Below the pieces are notes generated by a model. That model had not been told where the DNA came from. It did no database searches and saw only the letters and a program-made list of their open reading frames with translations. Of a stretch of 64,000 nucleotides of DNA, positions 49,866 through 63,267 are shown piece by piece. The position numbers and the translations under genes were made by a program. Positions within the stretch are counted from its first letter, which is position 1. Each line of letters starts with the position of its first letter. This stretch comes from Euonymus europaeus (taxonomy: Eukaryota > Streptophyta > Magnoliopsida > Celastrales > Celastraceae), in the NCBI GenBank assembly GCA_963580455.1, contig OY756964.1, positions 20,620,001 to 20,684,000 on the forward strand. Reading direction: 5' to 3'.

Positions 49866-51507
49866 ATCAAACATTATAAATAAGTTAAGTGGAAGTCTCG
49901 AGATCCATGATTTAGGAATTAAATTCTCAGTAATTTAGTTGATAAATCAGGCATCGGTTTTCTTAATATGACAAGTTAATAAACATTTAACATACAACTC
50001 GAAATATATTTGAGGTCATTACAATTCTTTAGTGGAGTGAATTATAATTTATCAAAAAAAGGAAGATGATTATGTTAATTAGAATTTTCTTTTTGGTATT
50101 AGGTCAAAATATATTTGCTAAATGGTTCCTAATGTGACTCTATATAAAAAAACTCAAAGTAATCTCTAGAGTTACACATTTTTAACACTTGAGAGATCAA
50201 AACCAAAACCTAGATACAAAAACTTGTCCACCTGAGTATGAGTTCGAAGAATGAGGTCACACAAGCGAAGTCTCTTGCATCCGAGTTGTTGTTCCTGTTC
50301 CGTTCGTGATCAAGAAAGAGAATCATTCGTCGTTACTTGATTGTTGTTCAGATTCCATTAAGATCAAACCAGATATATCTCACTAGGTATAATATCTATA
50401 CGAACGTAGGTAGAATGAATAAAAACAAAAAATCTAGCATGCTTGTATGCTCTATCAACTAGAGCATCCTTTCGGGTAAATTCACTGCGTGCCCTTCAAG
50501 TTTGACCACTTGAACCTATATGTTCAACAACTGAGCCGTGATAACATTGACGTAAAGATAAAAAGTTGTATGTTGATGAATATTATCTTCTTACCATAGC
50601 CTTATAATTTGTTTTGTTCTCTTTCGATATTCAATATGCTTATCCGAGATGCATGAAGTCGGCAAGCACCGTATATTCAATCTTCTTTAAAGCACCAACC
50701 ATGTTGCTTGGACTGTATATATATATATATATAGCCTTTTTTTCAGAGTCCATTTGTATTGTGCTAGCAACTTGAATATTCCCTACCTCGATTGATAACT
50801 TCAATGAACGACCCTGCCTAACATGGAACATGGAAATTGGAAATTGTGGAGAAACCAAATTTGCAATTGAAATGGTGCCCGTGATATAGAGTTAACGTTT
50901 ATCACATGCATATCTTTTGACTAGCATTTACACATCGGCTTCCATAATCATATGAAAATGAAAGGGGTTAAAATAGATTGGACAATTTAGGTGATAGTCT
51001 AATGATAAATCTCTTTGAAGTCAAATTTTAGGACGAAAAGTCTCGAGTTTCATTCATACTGAAAGTAATATTATTATTGCGAGTTGAAATTTGACTCAAT
51101 TTATTCAATCATCACTCATCAGGGGAATTTCTGTGTTCTCGAGCTAAATGATATGAGTTTAGTCTCGTATCGAACATTAAAAAACAAACTTTTACGATAT
51201 CATCTCCAGTTAAAAAAAGAGAATGTAATGGAAAAATGAAAAAGAGTGGATAAGAAAAAGAAGGTTGACTCATTGGTTATTGTTACTTTAATTATTTTCT
51301 TTTGTAAATATACGGCAGTAATGACTGGATGGTGAAAAGATTCTATATAAAGAGAGAGCTTGCTAGCTGTTCCTCACAATATTTAACCCCAAATGTGGTT
51401 CCTCCCAATTCTGGCATCAATCATGTTTATCCAATCAATCAAATTACATTCCAAGGACATACCCTAAAAAGTTTCAAATGGCCATGTCACTCTTTTCCAG
51501 CTGTAAA

Positions 51508-51535
51508 TATAAATATATATATATATATATATATA
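51508..51535. repeat. AT microsatellite
   Basis: Uninterrupted TA alternation within a slightly longer AT-rich stretch, ending at TATGTATGCACAT. A shorter run occurs at 50717-50733. Confidence 0.85.
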
Positions 51536-54316
51536 TGTATGCACATATTAATAATTGGGCATAATTGTGGCCGTGGGAATCTAATACACTTGCCAATAAT
51601 ATCGCATGGCTGATGCAGATAGCCTAATAAAAGGAATGTTTTATTCAAAAATGTTTGATTTTGAATTACCGAACACTTTGGTGATTTTAAAGCTAAGGAA
51701 TATTAAAAAAGTTGGAATTCAAAGAAGATCACTAGTCTCTATAATTTTTATTCAAAAATTCTAGATAAAATTGATTTACCTCAAGAGAGCTACAACTTTG
51801 AAAAGAGAACGAAACAAAACCCTACTAATAAACTTAGAAATGAACCATAATTTAAGATCTCATAACCATTGAATCGATTCTTTATTTTGACCTGCATCAA
51901 TGACCAAATCATTATCACCATTTACCAAATCATTATGTTTTATATGACTAGCTTTTCTTACTTTGGATTAATAATAATAATAGCATTCTGTATTGAGTTT
52001 CTATATCGAAATAACCTTCGTGATCAAATTCTCAGAAGCAAAATGAAAAGCTTTGTGATCAAGTTATAAATTATTTTGAATGAAGAGAGAGGTGCCGTTT
52101 TTTAATTTTATTGAAAAATAAGTCCGCTGTTGATGGTGATCATGGATCGTGTAACATTCTAAAACATATGAAAAGGTATAGGTATATATATACGTACATG
52201 TATAAACATACACACGCATGTAATGAGTATGTAAACCATCTGGGTTTCCGTGCATGTAGTGTACAGGGGTAGTCTAAACCCTACTAGTTAGGAAACAAGA
52301 TGCATAGCTGGGAGGGTAGAAAAGGAAATCAATTCAAGAGGACTTTGGAAATCGGGTGCTCCAATGTTGGTTTTGGAGAGGTGATGGGAGGTATGCCCAA
52401 TGGAAAATTGAAGAAGAGGATATTAGGGTTTTGATTGCGAAGCTTCTACAAACCTATAGGAGGAGGACATATGGGTGAAAGAGCAACATTGGATTAAATT
52501 CAAGAGTGTGTACCAACTGCTAGATCTAAAGAACTCATGCATCAAGGACATGTGGTGGAAAGAGTGTAGGGTTAACTTGTATGCTAGTATTTAAAACCCA
52601 AGCTACGAAAATAGTTCATATGGAATGAAGATTTGAATCCAGAGTTGAGTTTCGAAAAGGAAAAGCCCCCTTGTACAATTAAGTGATCAAAGGTGAGGGT
52701 TTGTCAAGCGAAATTCAAAAATTATTTTCTTTGTTTGATTGTGAAATCTTTGAGTTGAGCTTGACGAAATAAATTTTCCATGAGACTTTAAATTGGATTA
52801 AATAGCTTTACAGGAAAGCGTTTTTATGAAAATTGGGTATTTATTCAAGAAAATGCTTAGGAGAATGTTTTGAAAGCTAATGTTGAGTTGAAATCCTTTT
52901 GATTAAAATAAATTGTTTTAAATTAGGAAGTATTTTTTTGGTTTCAGAAACTAAATGGGCAGTATGGCCATTTTGAAAGAATCTTGGTGGTTGCATAGCA
53001 ATATTGAAAATGGTTGATTGGAGGTCGTTGATATTGGGCAAATGTGTACGTTGGCCGAAAGGTTTATGAATTTGGTGTGATGGTGAATGTGAAACATTGG
53101 GTATCCAACTTCAGGTCTTATTTCGATGAAATCTTACTATAATGTTTTGGACATCAATTTTATGATGTTTTCAAACCTCTGGGTTTCTGGAAATAGCTGG
53201 AATTATCAAAAATTGTTATTGATGATACTGGTTCTGCACATGATCACTCCAGTCCTAGCCCGACTATGGGCATTTGATTAGTGTGGTTGGAGCGAATATT
53301 CTCACACTTGGATATTTATAACCATGATCTTTCTGATGAGAAAACATATGACCTCATACGAACCGTTTTGACGAAATCGAGTAAAATGTCTGATGGTGGT
53401 GGAAAAAAAAATCCTTTATAAGGATTTTATTTTGGAACTAACACACAAGTTATATTACGTGATATTAAGTCGAACTTTCTTACTTAAGTCTATTTAATGC
53501 AGATTTTATTATGTTATCAAATCCGTTATTTTTTGATTAATTTAATGATAATTACATTTCTTGAATGACATTTAAATTAATTTTTTTATTTGAACAATAG
53601 CATGACTTACTCTCCTATGTGTTTTTTCATACATGTAGATGAATGAATAGACTTGAATGAGATGACTTGAAATTATATTATTATCTTATGTTATTAGTGT
53701 CATTTCTTTCTAATATGTAGTAAATGAGTACTTCACTTGATTTGATTTTTGTTTGGTACAAAAAAATCATATCATACTCGTAATTTCAATCAAAATTCAT
53801 ATTGTAAAAACATTTTTTTCTAATCCCTAAAAATCAATTTACAATGGGATCCACCGGAAAAAATGTACAACAGAGTAACAGACCTCGGCATTCCCTCAAG
53901 AATGGCCCTTCGTGAGTGTGGCTAGAAGATGGCTATTGCTGCGAGTAACTGACTGTACTGAAAAATATGATATTTAAATAATTTTAAAAGTGTATTTTTG
54001 CAAAAAAAATAAACAGAGGATTTGTTAAAATATCTGCTATAGATGGCCAGGGGATGACAGACATGACTCGTTGACAGGATCCCACCACATGGATACTTCG
54101 GTCATTATCCGTAAACCCTAAACTCACTATGAAGTGAGAGCCTTGTATTACTATCATCGAAACAATTAAACGGGCTAGGCATCATACAAATTATAATGAC
54201 CCAGCAGGTATTGCAAGAATTGTTTACACTAATTGACCTATGGCTGCATTTGAAAATGGCTTCCTGCAGGACTTCATTAGGCCCCCCATGTCTCCTTAAA
54301 TGAACAACAGAGACTC

Positions 54317-57300
54317 TCATGCTCCTTGTCCATGAGGCCTTTCAAGAATTCGGACCCCTGGTCCATAAATCAAACGGCAGCGATCACTGAATGAACCAAC
54401 CAGTCTAGAGACAACCTCCTTAAAGAACATGGATGCCACCTGCCATACATTCATTATTAAATGAGATTCAAGCTGCTGCTATCGTATCTTTACATCAAAT
54501 TCCAATCATACATATCCACACAATAAAAATTCATCCAAAATAAAGCCTCAACAAACCTACCTACCAGAAACAAATTAAGAACAAACCAAACCAATCAAAA
54601 ATTTGCCCAAACAAGTAAGAATTCCAAATGGTATATCTACATGTTTCCACATTTTCCTTATGTTGAAGTACCGTGCACACTAATCTTGAGTTTTCAACTA
54701 AAGCAGACATTTCTTGCCCCTCCATTTTGGATTAAGCAATCTAAACTAAGCTAAAAGTACTAGTTCCATAATCCGCACACCACCTCTAAGTTAGACAGGG
54801 TAATTTGACCCAATCTCATTTCACAATACACAAACAATCCATCGTCAAAATAATTACTCATGAATAACCACAAGCGACATTAATCCTTTACTTAGCTGAA
54901 ATGCAGCTTTTTAACTATAAAAAATGGCGATAGGCAGGGTGGTTCCCGTTTTTGCATGCCATATAGCCGCCCCAACAGCAACACCATGGACAACCGCCCC
55001 TTGAATCGGAAGTTGGAACACCAACTCCATGCAGATTAAAAAAGACACCTAAATTTTGCTTTCCCATCACATTCCATTTGATATTATAATCCCAAAAAAA
55101 AAAAAACAATATCCCAATCGTATCTCAATGCTGCCCATTCACAACTTTTACTATCAGCTTCTCTCTATTCTAGAACATATTCACTTTCTAGTTGATGATA
55201 TCAATTGCAAACATTGAAGTTTCAAGAAGTGAATCGAGTACAATTACTGTAGGGGGTCTCATTTACCAACAAACACCTCAATAATTTGTCTATAAATGAA
55301 CCTAAACCTTGCAAATGAGATATCAGTTATATAGGATCTCCAAATTAGAACCCCCAAAAAAAAAATAAAGGAGAAAAAACAAAAAGGGCAAAAGGGGACA
55401 AATAAAAAGAGGGGAGCAATTCAAAGGCTTCCATAAGATTTCAAAGTAATTTTGTTAGCTCAAGGTTATTTCTTTAACCTCAGATATATAATCCTTAGTA
55501 ATTGGGAATTCACTTGATGCTCCAGTCTATATTTTCAGCTATTTGATTAAAACATTTTTCTATCATCCTTTTGTCAAATGTGGTACATAGGCCCAGTACA
55601 ATAGGCCATGTTCAATTTCAGGAGGTAAGATTTGAGTACATCTTACTTGTCCCCGACCCCACCTGCTATAGGAGCCTTGCACCGAAATTGTTAAAAAGTA
55701 TATATATATATGCTCCAACAGCGTCCATCATGCGAGGTATCAGAATAACCAGTTCTATTAGCTGGTTAATTTCAATGAATATGAAATATGAATGAATATG
55801 GTCCAAGATTAATAATTTGCGAATGAATATGGATGTTAATGACTTAATGCCAACAAATCTATAAGGGCATGGGCATGGGCATGAGACAACAAAAACAACT
55901 AAAGGACAGTTACCTGTCGGTATAGTGGAGACTGGAACTTAAAGTCCACCAAGAAATGAACGTTGCAACTTCCTGGAACTGGACCAGGATTGAATTCCCA
56001 TATGTTTATCAAGTGGTCAAAGAGGGAACTCTGTGACGCAGTTGTCTGAAAGAAAATGTCAAAAAAAAGAAGAAGGAAGGATAAAGGATCAATCAACAGT
56101 ATTAGAAGGGGAACAGACACACACAAACATGACATAAAAATATGCACGTCTGAAGATGACATTTGAGGGTAACAATTATGTTCAAAGAAAAAAAAGAGGT
56201 GACAAAACTATCCGAGCTGTAGATATTAGGAGGATACACAGATATTTAAAATCCATTAACACGCCATAGGCTTAAGTATGTTGTAGTCCAGGAAGTTTTG
56301 TTTTTCCTTTATTTTTAAATAAAAATATTAGCCCAGCAGGAACTCCATCTTAAAATAACTAATATAAAAGAGTGACCAATTCTGATACAAAGTAGTCCGA
56401 GGAAGGGAGCAGAGGTCATGATGACCTGGAAGGTTGCTTTTGATTTAAGCAATAAATGAACCAGACCCCACCACCTAACTTTGATCTATGGGTCTGTCCT
56501 TTATTTCAGATTTCTTCTACTGAACTAAATTCACTATATCATCAAAAAAATGTCTATCGACCAAAGACAAAAAAAAATTTGAGCTTTGGAGAACTTTTGA
56601 TATCATAACTGCAACTTACGTTGTTGCAACTCCCTAGTCCCAACAGCGTGATATAGAAACTTACAACAGTTAATTACTCCACAGATTCCTAATCCACAGA
56701 CAAACACATCAATTAGCTTCTATCTTAATGAATTCAGAGGGTGATGGCTCTAGATTCTTGGCTTGTTTTTATTTATAAACCCTAATACAGGGCTCAATAT
56801 AGCATGGTCGAGGACCAAAGAAGTATCACACACCAAACAGACATTCTAACTTTATTCTTAAATTCCAAAAACAGTAAAGAACGAAAAGTATCCAAAAACT
56901 TATGCCATTTGCATGGCAACATTTATTCTCTTAGTTCCACAAGCCAAATAGCCTACAAAATAGTACTGTAGTTGGCAATTCAGTCTCCAACTGAAGAACA
57001 TGATACGAGACTAACATGTGTAACTTGACAAACATAGCTCAATACTAGAAAGCAGAATGGTGCTATGGTTCACATTGAAGAAAGTGACTGGAATAACGAA
57101 AATAAATTATGAAATCAGCCACTAAAAGTATAAAATATCAAAAGAATTGAATACCTTTATAAACTTTGGTTTGTCCAACTCTACATGGGAAACATAACTT
57201 TCAACGAGAAATTTAAAGCCAATCTCCAGCTCGGCATCAAAAGATCCATCTGGATTGTGTTTGAGTACCTCAGAGCGTTGACACCAAGGGACGAACCCAT

Positions 57301-58369
57301 GATATAAATCCACTGCGGCAACCACATCAAATAACTGCTCAGGAGAATACCTGATTACCAAAAAGGCACGTTAGAGTACACTTACTCTCAATGTGACCCC
57401 GTGAAAGATATGGAGAATGATATAATGCCAGCACAAGAGAATACATATATATACCACTTTCCCTGATGCCAGGAGATAAATGCACCAATGAGAAAACCAT
57501 TTTTGAACACTAAAAATTCAAAATCAACCACAAAAAGGAAGAACCAAGTGACAAACTGGAACAATTTTCTGAAGAAAAACCAAACAAACGGAAAATCAGA
57601 TAAACACAAATGCAGGATCAAGGAGGATAGAGGCTCATGATATGTTAGAGATATTTGCCACTAGATAAAATATCCAAATTGAAGAAATGAATAGAAAGGC
57701 AATACAGGGTGAACTTTCATTTGCCCCAATGCATCCCAAACAAACTCTTTAAAAAGGTAACCACTCCCTTGGACAAGTCTCCTCAAGGGGGACGCAAAGT
57801 ACAATGCATACTTATGCAGACTTACTACCACATTACAGAGAGGCCGCTTCCAGAATTTGGCACTGTGACTGCTGGGTTGCGCTGAAGCAACTTAATGAAA
57901 AGAAAATGTTCCACATCTAATTTAGTAAATACCATGTATCGTCTCGAACACTTAAAACGACCAATCATGATGCCCATATTCATATAATAAAGAGAACAGA
58001 ACAATCGACAAGAGCAAGGAACGAGAGGGACCGGAAAAAAGAAGGAGTCGAACAAAATTACCCGAAAACGCGCGTCTCCTCATGGACTTTGGAGAGAACA
58101 CTGCCCTCTTCCCCATCTCCGCAACCGAGAAACTGGCGTTTTTGCACAAAACTTGTCCTATTACAAAAATTATCAATTGGACAATTTGCATCCTTCATAG
58201 GATTGTGGATCAATGGGGCCTGGATACCGGTAATGCCACTCAAACATCGAGCAACATCGAATTTCTGCGACCGCATATCCCTCCTGCTAGACCCAATCAA
58301 GTACCTGATACAATTTTTACGCGAAAGTACAGAACCGAATGCTCTGGAGCCAGACATGAGTGGCAGCAT
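54317..58369 (-). CDS. COQ10: Coenzyme Q-binding protein COQ10, mitochondrial
   Basis: Four exons (58369-58062, 57350-57155, 56045-55914, 54439-54317) join in frame to 252 residues, close to plant COQ10 length. I chose the ATG at 58369 (MLPLMSGSRAFGSVLSRK), which gives an Arg/Ser-rich mitochondrial presequence; an in-frame ATG at 58414 would add 15 residues. The START/polyketide-cyclase-like domain covers most of exons 2-4: YSPEQLFDVVAAVDLYHGFV, PWCQRSEVL, ELEIGFKFLVESYVSHV, SLFDHLINIWEF and FFKEVVSRLVGSF. Family knowledge: COQ10 binds ubiquinone in the inner membrane and supports its function in respiration. Introns reach about 1.5 kb (54440-55913). Confidence 0.94.
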
Positions 58370-58414
58370 CGTAATCACTTCCCCTTGCAATACCGATAAC
58401 CCAATCGACAGCAA

Positions 58415-59401
58415 CGAACACTGCCGGATTTGTCATCAGAAATCATAAAATAGATAACAAAGAATCGTAAACCCTAGAAATTACAATTTAGAGAAATCAA
58501 TAACGTACCTCAATAATCTAAGACGAATTTGTGAAAAGAATTTGGTCAGCGAATCTTCTATCAAACAATGAATTGTCTCGAGGCGGGTAAATTGAGATTT
58601 TATTTTTTTTTCCCGTTTCCACTTTGAAATTGGAAAGTGTTTATTTCTTCTATTTCTGGTTTCCTCGTTCGTCGTGTTTTTATTTCCCAGACCAGAGGAA
58701 AGATAAAATAATGAAAAAAGGAGGACTTTCATTGATCTTTCAAGTTTCAACCACCTTAAGCACGTGATCGTATACTTGGTACCATACGAAAGTAATGAGA
58801 CGTGCCTCCACATGATTGAATGGAAATGGAAATCAATTTCGACACGTTTCGAGAAATATGATTGGTCCAACTTGATACTACATTATTGTATCGGGATTTT
58901 TTGTCATGACTAGTAAACACGAAGCCGTGCATTCTTTAGCAGCAAGTGACATGGTTCAGGAAGAAGGGGGGCCTAATCTCGTGAATGAAGTTAAAATCAA
59001 TAGCACTAATAATTCTTCACTCGAAAGAGAAATTAGGAAATACAAATGCAGTATACAAAGCAACATATCGAAACTCATGTCAATATACCATTGCGTTATC
59101 ATGCTATTGGAATACAGCCAAAGAAAAGGCAACACCAGTATATATAGATGATACCACATTAACGCATACCAACACGTATCCAACTTCTAGACTTCTAGTT
59201 AACAAATGTGGTTCCAGCTGTCTGTTCTTTCTGTTGCTACAGAAAGAAAAACAACGTACCGGCAAGAATCCCCCAGATTCGTCTCTCAAACAAAGAACCC
59301 GATAAGACGGGAGCACGATTCAAACTTGGGGCAAAAGTCATCCAAATTAATAGTATTCAGAGTCCTACACAAATAATCTTCCTGGCTTACGAACCACAAT
59401 G
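58415..59401. other. COQ10 promoter region and COR27 3' end
   Basis: Both flanking genes are on the minus strand. The gap holds the COQ10 promoter and leader and the COR27-like 3' untranslated region. Short reading frames here have no recognisable content. Confidence 0.5.
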
Positions 59402-62400
59402 TCATTGGTCAGCAGTGGAAGTTGTTCTCTGCTTAGCCTGAGAAATATACTTCTTGGTCCTATCTTCAGTTCCAGAAGGTCGGCTGCGTGGAACAACCTA
59501 TAACAGAATTTGAGAGGTAAAGAATTATATATGATCATTAATATCATCATCTCGCATGTAACAAACGCTGATAAATCAATCACGCGCATTACCTGATCAC
59601 TGCTCAAAGTATTGGTACTATCACTGCTCAAAGTATTGGTACTAACACTTCTCATCCGTTTTATACTGCTCTTACTACTCCTCTGCTTTTCACCTCTCAT
59701 ATCGTCATCAACAAAGTTCTGATCCGACCCTTCTGAAATATCAAAATGATAAATTCATTTTCGCAGCTAAGACTCAATATTTTCTTTTCTTTTCGGCCCT
59801 AAACTGGCTGTAATCAAAGTAGAAAACTACCCAAGTATGCACGTCATAGATAACAACCATCATTCATTAATTGCATATTTGCATCAAGAGAAAATTCCAA
59901 ATTTTCAATAGCAAAGACACCGTGTACTTTTTATGCACCAAGGTAACTCAACAATATTCAATTACATCGTTAAAAAAAACATCTGTATTTTCAAAACCAC
60001 AAACCATATTGCTGTGTATGCACTAGAAAGGAACAATAAAAACGCACTATTGGTTGAAAGATAACCGTAGATACGGATTCCATCAATATTGACTTAACAG
60101 TATATCCCTGACATCGAGAGAGCATGTTATCATAATCGACAAATACTTTTACCTGACTGCACCTTTTGCATCCATATTTCCCTAATATATATATGTACGA
60201 CTAAATACAAGTGGGAGGAAATATAGGAATGGTAATGACGGTACTCACGAATTTGATTCAAATCTACAATAATTTAGATAGGGGAACAACCATGGCATCC
60301 AACAACCAAAGTAGCTAAAAAATTTCTATTTAGTTGAAAAAATGAATCAAGTAAACATCCAACTTTCTTCTGAAGGAATCATTCAGCTTATATACTGGAT
60401 GGAACTTTTAGTATGTTTGCACAGCATATGAAAGAAAAAAAATTCCCAACACAACGATAAATAAAATCTTCAAGGAAACATGGCAAAATATAGGTGAGCG
60501 CACCTGTCACGCTGCCAACCAAATCAATATGACATGAATGAGAGTGGAGGCACACATGAGGCTGCTTTAAATTAGTATCTGATGCACAGAGCATTGCTTT
60601 CTCGCTACTCAAGTTGTCTGCTAGTCTTTCTGAAGCACTACTTTCTTGGATATTGTGAGATGTTAGAACTTCAGGCTTGCATAGTTGTCTAAAGTGCTGG
60701 ATCCATGGACTTGCAAGAAAACCAGGAGACTCATCTGGCACAGATTGTCGAGGTTCAGGTCTTTCAAAGTTCATCTTCTGCCAGCAGCCACCACGAAGAA
60801 CCTTAAACTGGAATACAAATACGTGGGAGAATAGTGAACAATGATTTAGCATATCTATAAAGAAATAGAAACAAATAGATGGATAGTTAATGAAAAGCAT
60901 AGTAAACAACAGAGGTCCTCTTTCTGACCTGACCAGAAGAAGCAGGGTTGTCAGAGTATCGATGGCGAGGCAATTTCAGATCCGACCTCTCCTTTCCGGA
61001 GTGTCTACGGAGAGTATCTATAGAAGTATACAACTGGTCCACAAATGATGCTTCCATAAATTTAAGATACAGACTATGCTTCTCGTCTGTCCATTCCGTA
61101 GAGAGAGATTCTACCATGGGGCAATCCTGATGCATAAAACAAACTATGATCAGCTAGTGGGCAAGTAAAGTATCTCTCCATATTAAGATAATAGGAGGAT
61201 AAAATCAAGAATTAATAGATGATTAAATCAGCAAGTATATCAATGCAAAAGTATATAAAGATTAGTCCAAATTAAGAAATGGTACTGAAATAAAAAGATG
61301 AACAGTGGTTGCATTGCTGATATAAATGGGGACTTAATGTTAATGCTCCTTCATTTTTCAGCATCTCCTGAAGTGACAACTGGTAGCTAGCTTAGCCCCT
61401 ATAGTTGCTACAGGATTCTTCATAGTCAAGGACACAAAATTACCATTCCAACTCAATCATTTCTTCTTCTTCTTTTTTACGTATGAACTAGACAGCAACA
61501 TATTTCGGGGAGTGGCACTATATTAAAGAATTTGTGAGCATGCAAGATTGCTCACAAATTCAAGCAGGAAGACTTCTAGATTGTAGTCTCAATAACTTAT
61601 TACCAATCAACGAGAAGATGAAACACAATAGAACTAAGAAAAAGAAAAATATACAAAAACTAGAATTACCAAATCTGGAAATTTGACTTTAAGTTCAAGA
61701 CAATCATACGGAGATAACATGCCAACAATATCCTTTTGAGGAAATTTCTTATTTTGAAACAGTATCATAGGTAATGCAATGACAGACTATAGCCGTATCG
61801 ATCAAGGCCAAGATATTGGCTTGATACATGTATAAGGTTTGCTTTTGGGACTACTATAAATATCCAGCTTTGGTTTGATGTACAGATGCAGAAATCTACT
61901 TCAATTGCCTAGTAATTATGGTCTTCCCATAAAGGCTTAATATTTCTGAAGCCCTGTCATTGTTATTGCTAGATTAATATCAGCACTGCATATTTTCACA
62001 CTTCTCTGCCCTTTTTTTCTTTGAGTCACAAAACCAGTGCAAGAATTAGCACCAACAAGAGAACCGTGAATACAGAAATTTCTAACTCAATCTAAAGACA
62101 AACGCGTGACCAGTCTAAACAACAAGAGATTCATTGTTTCTAAAACATAACTAGCAATATAGCCATGCAAAATCACACAGCAAAACTATTTGAGCATCTC
62201 CATTAGATGAAGATAGAAAATTGGAAATATTTAACAAGAAACCTTATTACAATGATGTTTCCATAATTCTAAATCACAGAATCGTGACTTGAATCTAAAT
62301 CTAAGCAACTTAACAAAGATGATGCCCTAACAATTCTTTGAAGAACAATTCTAAATCACAGCATCAACCAAAGAACCTCTGGAAACCCTAATTAAACATC

Positions 62401-62709
62401 AAAATACATGTCCACCAAACCTAAATAAAAATAACAAAAACGAAAGACTGGGATTACGATATTCTTCGCAACTATTCTTCACCAGCAAATATTTCTGACA
62501 AACCAAAAGAATGAATCAAGAACATGCGAGAAAATCTAAAAACCAGATTAAATATTCGGGAAAAAAAAGAAGGTAAAGAAAGAGGAAAACGTGAAGAGTT
62601 ATACCATGCTCGCTGTCTCTTCCCGCCGAGAAAGCTCGTTTGACTCGATCGCACTTGACTCGGATGTCTCTAAATTCGTCAGGCTCTCACTTCTCCTAAA
62701 GTTCTCCAT
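59402..62709 (-). CDS. COR27: Cold-regulated protein COR27/COR28 type
   Basis: Five exons (62709-62605, 61126-60929, 60807-60504, 59732-59593, 59497-59402) splice in frame to 280 residues. The diagnostic block is in exon 2: STEWTDEKHSLYLKFMEASF followed by VDQLY. Exon 3 has GGCWQKM and SPWIQHFR. The first exon is acidic and Ser/Glu-rich, the C-terminus basic (KSSIKRMRS, RTKKYISQAKQR). Exon 4 contains a tandem STNTLSSD duplication. In Arabidopsis COR27 and COR28 are small nuclear proteins, induced by cold and gated by the clock, that repress evening genes and interact with light signalling. The evening elements upstream fit this. COR27 and COR28 cannot be separated by eye. Confidence 0.88.
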
Positions 62710-63267
62710 CTGATCACTGGAATTCGACGACAATTCCAGAGAATATTTCAAAGAGAGAGGTTAAGGAAACCAAAAAAATGTGAACCGGAGAAGGAGTCTG
62801 GGGTCAAAAGGGAAACGTTACAGTTGTCACCGCTTTTCCACGTGTCATAGGAGCGTCATCCGCCACGTCAAGTATTGCCGATGGAAAGGAGCAGATATTT
62901 ATTGGACACAAAATATCTTTTTTATTTAGGTGGCGATACCTACAGATATTTATTGGACACAAAAATATCTTTCTCTGTAGCTGAAGTTCAGTTAGTGATT
63001 TTTCTTGAAATTCATCAATGGGTTTATGGGCTGGTCCATCTAGTCGAATTTGGATCTGGTCATGGGTTGTTAATCATATGAGGCCCAATGGGCCTTTTAT
63101 TAGCAGGCTCCACTGATTGATACTACTTTGAGTCTGTGACCGTTAATTACACCTTCTATCCTCCTCCATCTTCAGCCACAGCCGAAAAAATCCCTCTGAG
63201 AATACAGCGGCACGGACGCATGTATGAGAACTGAAACCAGAGAATCGAATACGGGAATAGCATAAAT
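62710..63267. promoter_or_regulatory. Divergent promoter of COR27 and the DCL-like gene
   Basis: 558 bp separates the two start codons. It contains two ACGT-core boxes, CCACGTGTC (62838-62846) and GCCACGTCA (62862-62870), the first an ABRE/G-box type. It also contains a 51-bp-period repeat with evening elements (62892-62971). No other reading frame is credible here. Confidence 0.75.
62892..62971 (+). promoter_or_regulatory. Duplicated evening-element module
   Basis: A unit CAGATATTTATTGGACACA plus AAATATCTT occurs at 62892-62919 and 62943-62971. Each contains one perfect evening element AAAATATCT (62910-62918 and 62962-62970). Each also contains an inverted AGATATTT (62893-62900 and 62944-62951), so there are four CCA1/LHY/RVE-type half sites. 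They lie about 185-260 bp before the COR27 ATG and about 300-375 bp before the DCL-like ATG. Confidence 0.85.

Larger units (their letters stand above)
42814..54316. other. 11.5-kb gene-free interval of AT-rich repeats
   Basis: I found no gene on either strand. The first few hundred bases hold the CYP707A promoter. Identifiable pieces are AT-rich MITE-like copies (about 46180-46420, 48880-49205, 53700-53860), a two-copy repeat with GATGTGGGATTC or GATTCCCGTAAGAG text (48037-48347), a plastid tRNA-Ile-like fragment (49836-49865), a 60-bp perfect palindrome (49210-49269) and AT microsatellites (50717-50733, 51508-51535). Some parts at 49400-50420 and 52300-53400 look like worn retroelement sequence, but I could not assign them. 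Confidence 0.55.

Noticed and set aside
50640..50858. Possible copia-like frame on the minus strand
   Set aside because: Only weak resemblance; it includes a translated AT microsatellite (IYIYIY) and no conserved motif.
52300..53400. Possible solo LTR or LINE fragment
   Set aside because: Some text feels retroelement-like, but I could not find paired ends, a target duplication or a conserved domain.
58082..58448. Plus-strand frames opposite COQ10 exon 1
   Set aside because: Antisense to a supported exon with clear COQ10 continuity at its splice junction.
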